Positions 59,408 to 64,000 of a DNA stretch of 64,000 bases are shown in pieces; position 1 is the first letter of the stretch, and each line of letters opens with the position of its first letter. The stretch lies in assembly GCA_023433405.1 (NCBI GenBank), contig JAEZCT010000083.1:62001-126000 (forward strand), given 5' to 3'. Source of the stretch: Bacillota bacterium (GTDB taxonomy: Bacteria; Bacillota; Clostridia; Oscillospirales; Ruminococcaceae). The translations under genes and the position numbers were made by a program. A model generated the notes under the pieces. The model was given only the letters and a program-made list of their open reading frames with translations, was not told the DNA's origin and did not search any database.

Positions 59408-62230
59408 TTACAACAGCCTTTTCAGATATTGTCCGGTGTAGGATTCCTTGCAGGCCGCCACCTCCTCCGGCGTACCGGCTACTAACAGCCTGCCGCCGTT
59501 GTCGCCGCCCTCCGGACCAAGGTCAATGAGATAGTCCGCGGTTTTAATTACATCAAGGTTATGCTCAATCACCACCACCGTGTTGCCCGACTCCACCAAA
59601 AGCTGCAGCATTTCAATGAGCTTATGCACATCGGCGGTGTGCAGTCCTGTGGTAGGCTCGTCAAGGATGTAGATGGTCTTGCCGGTGGGGCGCTTCGCAA
59701 GCTCGGTGGCAAGCTTTACCCGCTGGGCCTCACCGCCCGAAAGGGTAGTGGCGGGCTGCCCGATCTTGACGTAACCAAGACCCACGCTTTGCAAAATTTC
59801 CAGCTTGCGCGATACCCGGGGGATATTCGCAAAGAACTCCACGCCTTCATCCACCGTCATCTCCAGCACATCGTAGATGCTTTTGCCCTTAAACTTCACC
59901 TCAAGTGTTTCGCGGTTATATCGCTTGCCCTTGCAAACCTCGCAGGGAACATAGATGTCGGGTAAAAAGTGCATCTCAATCTTTAAAATGCCGTCGCCCT
60001 CGCAGGCCTCGCAGCGACCGCCCTTTACGTTAAAGGAGAAGCGGCTGGCCTCGTAGCCGCGAATCTTCGCGTCATTTGTGGCGGCGAACACATTGCGGAT
60101 GTCGGTAAACACCCCGGTATAGGTTGCCGGGTTGGAGCGCGGGGTGCGCCCAATGGGGGACTGGTCGATGTCAATGACCTTATCCAGGTTCTCAATACCG
60201 AGAATTTCGTCGTGGACACCCACCTTGATATGGCTGCCGCCCAGCTCGGATGTGAGCTTCTTATATAGAATCTCGTTGACAAGGGAGCTTTTACCCGAAC
60301 CGGATACGCCGGTAACACAGGTAAAGGTGCCAAGGGGGAATTTCACCGTGACGTTCTTCAGGTTGTTGTGCTTTGCCCCCTTAATGGTAAGAAAGCTGCC
60401 GTTGCCCTTGCGGCGGGTCTCCGGAATTTCTATTTTTTTGCGTCCGCTCAGGTATTGGCCGGTAATTGAATGCTCGCAATCCTTAATCTCGTCAATGGTG
60501 CCGGCACATACCACCTGGCCGCCATGCACCCCCGCCGCGGGGCCGATATCCACGATGTAATCGGCGGCATACATGGTGTCCTCATCATGCTCCACCACAA
60601 TAAGCGTATTGCCAAGGTCACGCAGGCGCTTGAGGGTGCCAATGAGCTTGTCGTTGTCGCGCTGATGCAGGCCGATGCTGGGCTCGTCAAGGATATACAG
60701 CACCCCCATGAGGGAGGAGCCGATTTGAGTCGCCAGCCGGATGCGCTGGCTCTCGCCGCCCGATAGGGTACCGGCCGAACGGGAAAGCGTCAGGTATTCG
60801 AGCCCCACGCTCAGCAAAAAGCCAAGGCGTTCGCGAATCTCCTTGAGTATCTGCGCGGCAATCATCTCCTCGCGTCCGCTGAGGGAGAGGGAGCAAATAA
60901 ACTCCAGAGCCTTTGTGACCGACAGCCGGGTAAACTTGCTAATGTTCTGCCCGCCAACCGTCACCGCAAGGTATTCCGGCTTCAGGCGGTCGCCGTGACA
61001 GTCGGGGCAGACCACCGACGACATATAGGAGGAAAGCTCGTCCTTCATAAAGGAGCTTTGTGTTTCACGAAAGCGCCGCTCAAGGTTGTTAATAACCCCT
61101 TCAAACGGTGCGCGGTAGGTACCCTCGCCGTACTCATTTTTACGGGTAATCTCAATGGCTTCGCCGTTTGTTCCGTATAGTATCTTTTCTATGTGCGAGG
61201 GAGAAAGCTTTGAGACCGGCTCGTCAAGCGAAAAACCGTAGTGCTTTGCAAGCCCGTCGTAATACATCTGGGCAATGGTGCCGCCGTCCCCGTAATACCA
61301 GCCGCTGGCTCTGATGGCCCCCTCGCGGATGGAGAGCCGTTTGTTGGGGAGGACAAGATCGGGATCCACCTTTAAAAAGGTGCCGAGCCCCGTGCATTTT
61401 TCACACGCACCCAGGGGGTTATTAAAGGAAAACATGCGAGGGGCAAGCTCGTCTATGCTAATCTCATGCTCCGGGCAGGAATAGTTTTGCGAGAATAAAA
61501 TCTCATCCCCGTCGATGACGTCAATTACCGCAAGCCCGCCTGTGAGACCGAGGGCGGTTTCCAGCGAGTCGGAGAGGCGGGACCGGATATCCTCCCGCAC
61601 AACAAGACGATCCACCACAATCTCGATGTTGTGCTTTTTGTTCTTTTCAAGCTTAATCTGCTCCGAAAGGTCGTAAATGATACCGTCGGCGCGCACACGC
61701 ACAAAGCCCGAGCGCTTTGCGGCCTCAAACTCCTTCTGATGCTCGCCCTTGCGTCCCCGCACCACGGGGGCAAGGACCTGAAGCTTGGTTTCATCCGGCA
61801 AACCCATTACCCGGTCCACCATCTGATCTACCGTCTGCTGAGAAATCTCCCGTCCGCACACCGGACAATGGGGATGCCCGATGCGGGCGTACAAAAGACG
61901 CAGGTAATCGTAGATTTCCGTCACCGTACCCACTGTGGAGCGCGGGTTCCTGCTGGTGGTTTTCTGGTCAATGGAGATGGCGGGCGAAAGCCCCTCGATG
62001 GAGTCCACATCGGGCTTCTCCATCTGCCCTAAGAATTGCCGCGCATAGGACGACAGGCTCTCCACATACCTGCGCTGACCGTCGGCGTAAATGGTGTCGA
62101 ACGCAAGGGAGCTTTTGCCCGAGCCGGAAAGTCCCGTGAAAACCACCAGCTTATCGCGTGGAATCTCAAGGTCAACATTCTTGAGGTTATGCTCTCTGGC
62201 GCCCTTAATGATAATTTTATCCTTTGACAA
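59408..62230 (-). CDS. uvrA: excinuclease ABC subunit A
   Basis: A 940-residue UvrA, the damage-recognition ATPase of nucleotide excision repair. Both ABC modules are complete: Walker A G-L-S-G-S-G-K-S-S near residue 35 and G-V-S-G-S-G-K-S-S near 640, with signatures T-L-S-G-G-E-S-Q-R and T-L-S-G-G-E-A-Q-R. Zinc-finger cysteines are C-P-V-C, C-E-K-C, C-P-D-C and C-E-A-C...C-E-V-C. The start is a TTG at 62230 with GGAGGAG 6 bases upstream; an in-frame TTG at 62245 overlaps this site. It is 102 bp downstream of uvrB and likely co-transcribed. Confidence 0.97.
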   Translation of the reverse strand: MSKDKIIIKGAREHNLKNVDLEIPRDKLVVFTGLSGSGKSSLAFDTIYADGQRRYVESLSSYARQFLGQMEKPDVDSIEGLSPAISIDQKTTSRNPRSTVGTVTEIYDYLRLLYARIGHPHCPVCGREISQQTVDQMVDRVMGLPDETKLQVLAPVVRGRKGEHQKEFEAAKRSGFVRVRADGIIYDLSEQIKLEKNKKHNIEIVVDRLVVREDIRSRLSDSLETALGLTGGLAVIDVIDGDEILFSQNYSCPEHEISIDELAPRMFSFNNPLGACEKCTGLGTFLKVDPDLVLPNKRLSIREGAIRASGWYYGDGGTIAQMYYDGLAKHYGFSLDEPVSKLSPSHIEKILYGTNGEAIEITRKNEYGEGTYRAPFEGVINNLERRFRETQSSFMKDELSSYMSSVVCPDCHGDRLKPEYLAVTVGGQNISKFTRLSVTKALEFICSLSLSGREEMIAAQILKEIRERLGFLLSVGLEYLTLSRSAGTLSGGESQRIRLATQIGSSLMGVLYILDEPSIGLHQRDNDKLIGTLKRLRDLGNTLIVVEHDEDTMYAADYIVDIGPAAGVHGGQVVCAGTIDEIKDCEHSITGQYLSGRKKIEIPETRRKGNGSFLTIKGAKHNNLKNVTVKFPLGTFTCVTGVSGSGKSSLVNEILYKKLTSELGGSHIKVGVHDEILGIENLDKVIDIDQSPIGRTPRSNPATYTGVFTDIRNVFAATNDAKIRGYEASRFSFNVKGGRCEACEGDGILKIEMHFLPDIYVPCEVCKGKRYNRETLEVKFKGKSIYDVLEMTVDEGVEFFANIPRVSRKLEILQSVGLGYVKIGQPATTLSGGEAQRVKLATELAKRPTGKTIYILDEPTTGLHTADVHKLIEMLQLLVESGNTVVVIEHNLDVIKTADYLIDLGPEGGDNGGRLLVAGTPEEVAACKESYTGQYLKRLL

Positions 62231-62332
62231 TGGGTTCTCCTCCAAAACTGTTAAACGTTTGTTCTTAATTTTTGAAGAATTCGGATTTCTCCGAACTCCT
62301 CATGTTTCTTCCAAGCCGCTCTTAGGGGGCGT

Positions 62333-64000
62333 TTACTGACTGGGCTTTTCGTTTTTAAGCTTGTTTATCTTATCTCTCAGGTAGGCGGCATGTTCAAACT
62401 CCAAAAGCTTAGCCGCCGCCTTCATCTCGCGGGTAAACTGGTCAATCAGCTTTGCCTTTTCGTGGGCGCCGATCTTTTTGTCAAACGCCTTATCAATGCT
62501 CTCCCGCGCGGATATCTCAAGAAGGTCTCTTACACCCTTTTTAATGGTGGTGGGAGTAATGCCGTGCTCCTCGTTATACCGCATCTGGATGGCGCGTCTG
62601 CGGGCTGTTTCGTGTATGGCGCGTTCCATGGAGCCTGTGACGGTATCGGCATACATAATAACCCGCCCTTCGGAGTTTCGCGCCGCGCGCCCGATGGTTT
62701 GAATCAGTGAGGTTTCGCTGCGCAAAAAGCCCTCTTTATCCGCGTCCAGAATGGCAACCAGCGACACCTCGGGGATATCAAGACCCTCACGCAAAAGGTT
62801 AATGCCCACCAGCACATCAAACTCACCCAGCCGCAGGTCTCGGATAATCTCCATTCGCTCAATGGTATCAATACCGTGGTGCATATAGCGCACCTTGCAC
62901 CCCGCGTTTTCCAAAAAGGCGGTCAAATCCTCCGCCATCCGTTTGGTCAGGGTAGTAACCAGCACGCGCTCGCCCTTTTCGGTGCGAAGGTTGATTTCGG
63001 ATAACAGGTCGTCAATCTGCCCCTCCACCGGTCGAACATCGATTTCGGGGTCAAGCAGCCCCGTGGGGCGGATGACCTGCTCCACAATCTGGGCGCTTCG
63101 GTCGCGCTCCAGCTGGCCGGGGGTGGCAGATACGAACACCACCTGATCAAACTTATCGTAAAACTCCTCAAAGTTTAGCGGGCGGTTATCCAGTGCCGAA
63201 GGAAGCCGAAAGCCGAAGTTAACCAGCGTCTCCTTGCGGGCGCGGTCGCCGGCGGACATGCCGCGCACCTGCGGCAGCGTAACGTGGGATTCATCCACAA
63301 AAAGCAGAAAATCCTTCGGGAAATAGTCAAGCAGCGTAAAGGGGATACTGCCGGGCTCGCGGCCGGAAAGTACGCGGGAATAGTTCTCTATACCGCTGCA
63401 AAAGCCGACCTCGCGAAGCATTTCAATATCGTAGTTGGTTCGCTGCTCAATGCGCTGTGCCTCCAGCAGCTTCTCATTCTCGCGAAAATAGTTCAGCCGC
63501 CCGTATAGCTCGTCCTGCAGGACCGTAATGGCCTTTTCCATCTTTTCGCGGGATACGAGAAAGTGAGACGCGGGGTATATGACCGCATGGCTGAGTACCG
63601 CCTTAATCTCCCCCGTAAGGGGCAGCATCTCGCAAATGCGCTCGATTTCGTCACCAAAAAACTCAAAGCGCAGGGCAAGGTCACTGGAATAGGCGGGAAA
63701 AACCTCCACCACATCACCGCGTACGCGGAACCGATTGCGTTCAAAGGCAATATCGTTGCGCTCGTATTGCAGCTCCACAAGCTTTGCAATAAACTCGTCG
63801 CGGTTTTTCCTCATACCCGGACGCGCCGAGATGACCATGCTGCGGTAATCAATCGGGTCGCCCAGGGTATAGATACAGGACACACTTGCCACGATAATGA
63901 CATCCCTCCGCTCGGAGAGGGAGGCGGTGGCGGAATGGCGCAGCTTTTCGATCTCGGCGTTGATGGCGCTGTCCTTTTCGATGTAGGTGTCGGTGCTGGG
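62333..64000 (-). CDS. uvrB: excinuclease ABC subunit B (5' end outside window)
   Basis: The frame runs off the end of the window, giving 555 visible residues; about 100 N-terminal residues with Walker A are missing. Visible are the I-E-K-D-S-A-I-N segment at the start, V-A-S-V-S-C-I-Y-T-L-G-D-P, the beta-hairpin region, the DEXX-like L-L-F-V-D-E-S-H-V-T near the middle, helicase motifs V-F-V-S-A-T-P-G, L-R-E-G-L-D-I-P-E-V and Q-T-I-G-R-A-A-R-N, and the C-terminal UVR domain that binds UvrC. UvrB is the helicase that verifies damage and recruits UvrC. It precedes uvrA. Confidence 0.97.
   Translation of the reverse strand, partial: PSTDTYIEKDSAINAEIEKLRHSATASLSERRDVIIVASVSCIYTLGDPIDYRSMVISARPGMRKNRDEFIAKLVELQYERNDIAFERNRFRVRGDVVEVFPAYSSDLALRFEFFGDEIERICEMLPLTGEIKAVLSHAVIYPASHFLVSREKMEKAITVLQDELYGRLNYFRENEKLLEAQRIEQRTNYDIEMLREVGFCSGIENYSRVLSGREPGSIPFTLLDYFPKDFLLFVDESHVTLPQVRGMSAGDRARKETLVNFGFRLPSALDNRPLNFEEFYDKFDQVVFVSATPGQLERDRSAQIVEQVIRPTGLLDPEIDVRPVEGQIDDLLSEINLRTEKGERVLVTTLTKRMAEDLTAFLENAGCKVRYMHHGIDTIERMEIIRDLRLGEFDVLVGINLLREGLDIPEVSLVAILDADKEGFLRSETSLIQTIGRAARNSEGRVIMYADTVTGSMERAIHETARRRAIQMRYNEEHGITPTTIKKGVRDLLEISARESIDKAFDKKIGAHEKAKLIDQFTREMKAAAKLLEFEHAAYLRDKINKLKNEKPSQ

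Overview
The window looks like chromosome of a strictly anaerobic, fermentative Firmicute of class Clostridia, probably an Oscillospiraceae/Ruminococcaceae-like lineage. This rests on gene content and is an inference. The pointers are a GatCAB-dependent tRNA pathway, a bifunctional AdhE under two sites that match the Rex consensus, rubredoxin, a thioredoxin-reductase homologue without NADPH motifs, the GGGtGRT/NifU-like pair, the TatD-associated radical SAM/ECF pair, frequent TTG starts and near-perfect sigma-A promoters. Base composition is about balanced, with AT-rich spacers. There are no rRNA genes, no CRISPR array, no prophage and no intact insertion sequence.

Layout. 1-2.9 kb: end of a ketopantoate-reductase-like gene, the GGGtGRT/NifU-like operon and a zinc-ribbon protein. 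3.2-7.6 kb: flavin thioredoxin-reductase-like protein, BirA, a phosphodiesterase and three small uncharacterised proteins. 7.9-13.4 kb: TetR regulator, FGGY kinase, class III aminotransferase and class II aldolase (a catabolic operon of unknown substrate), then GtrA. 13.7-23 kb: a 2529-residue secreted metallopeptidase with many Ig-like repeats, and a divergent membrane-anchored secreted protein. 23.2-27.2 kb: methylglyoxal synthase, an ECF S component/radical SAM/isochorismatase operon, an AT-rich GNAT gene and tRNA-Pro. 27.7-33 kb: aspS-gatC-gatA-gatB. 33.4-37.1 kb: GH31 glycosidase plus an unknown partner. 37.7-46 kb: flavodoxin, DUF421/DUF4363, C39-like lipoprotein, small membrane protein, ComFB-like and Sel1-repeat proteins, and an orphan solute-binding lipoprotein. 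46.4-50.9 kb: adhE, a small membrane protein, and Fur- and DtxR-family regulators. 51.3-56.6 kb: an LplB/LplC-type sugar ABC importer with its binding lipoprotein, and an amidase lipoprotein. 57-64 kb: a chemoreceptor, rubredoxin, uvrA and the 3' part of uvrB, which leaves the window.

The most striking signal outside genes is a family of about 100-bp quasi-palindromic repeats with ends ATACTAAT/ATTAGTAT. There are at least fourteen copies plus fragments, almost all intergenic and often touching the 3' end of a gene. Stem bases change in a compensating way between copies (GTGAAAA/TTTTCAC versus GTCAAAA/TTTTGAC), so the hairpin itself seems to matter. Some copies supply the last codons and stop of the neighbouring gene (mgsA, isochorismatase) or touch its stop codon (birA, ABC permease). 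A second, unrelated repeat of about 105 bp occurs twice in inverted orientation, 30.6 kb apart.

The genes describe a cell that ferments sugars (GH31, ABC importer, FGGY/aldolase operon, methylglyoxal bypass, AdhE under redox control), makes Gln-tRNA and probably Asn-tRNA indirectly, and exports several large or lipid-anchored proteins.
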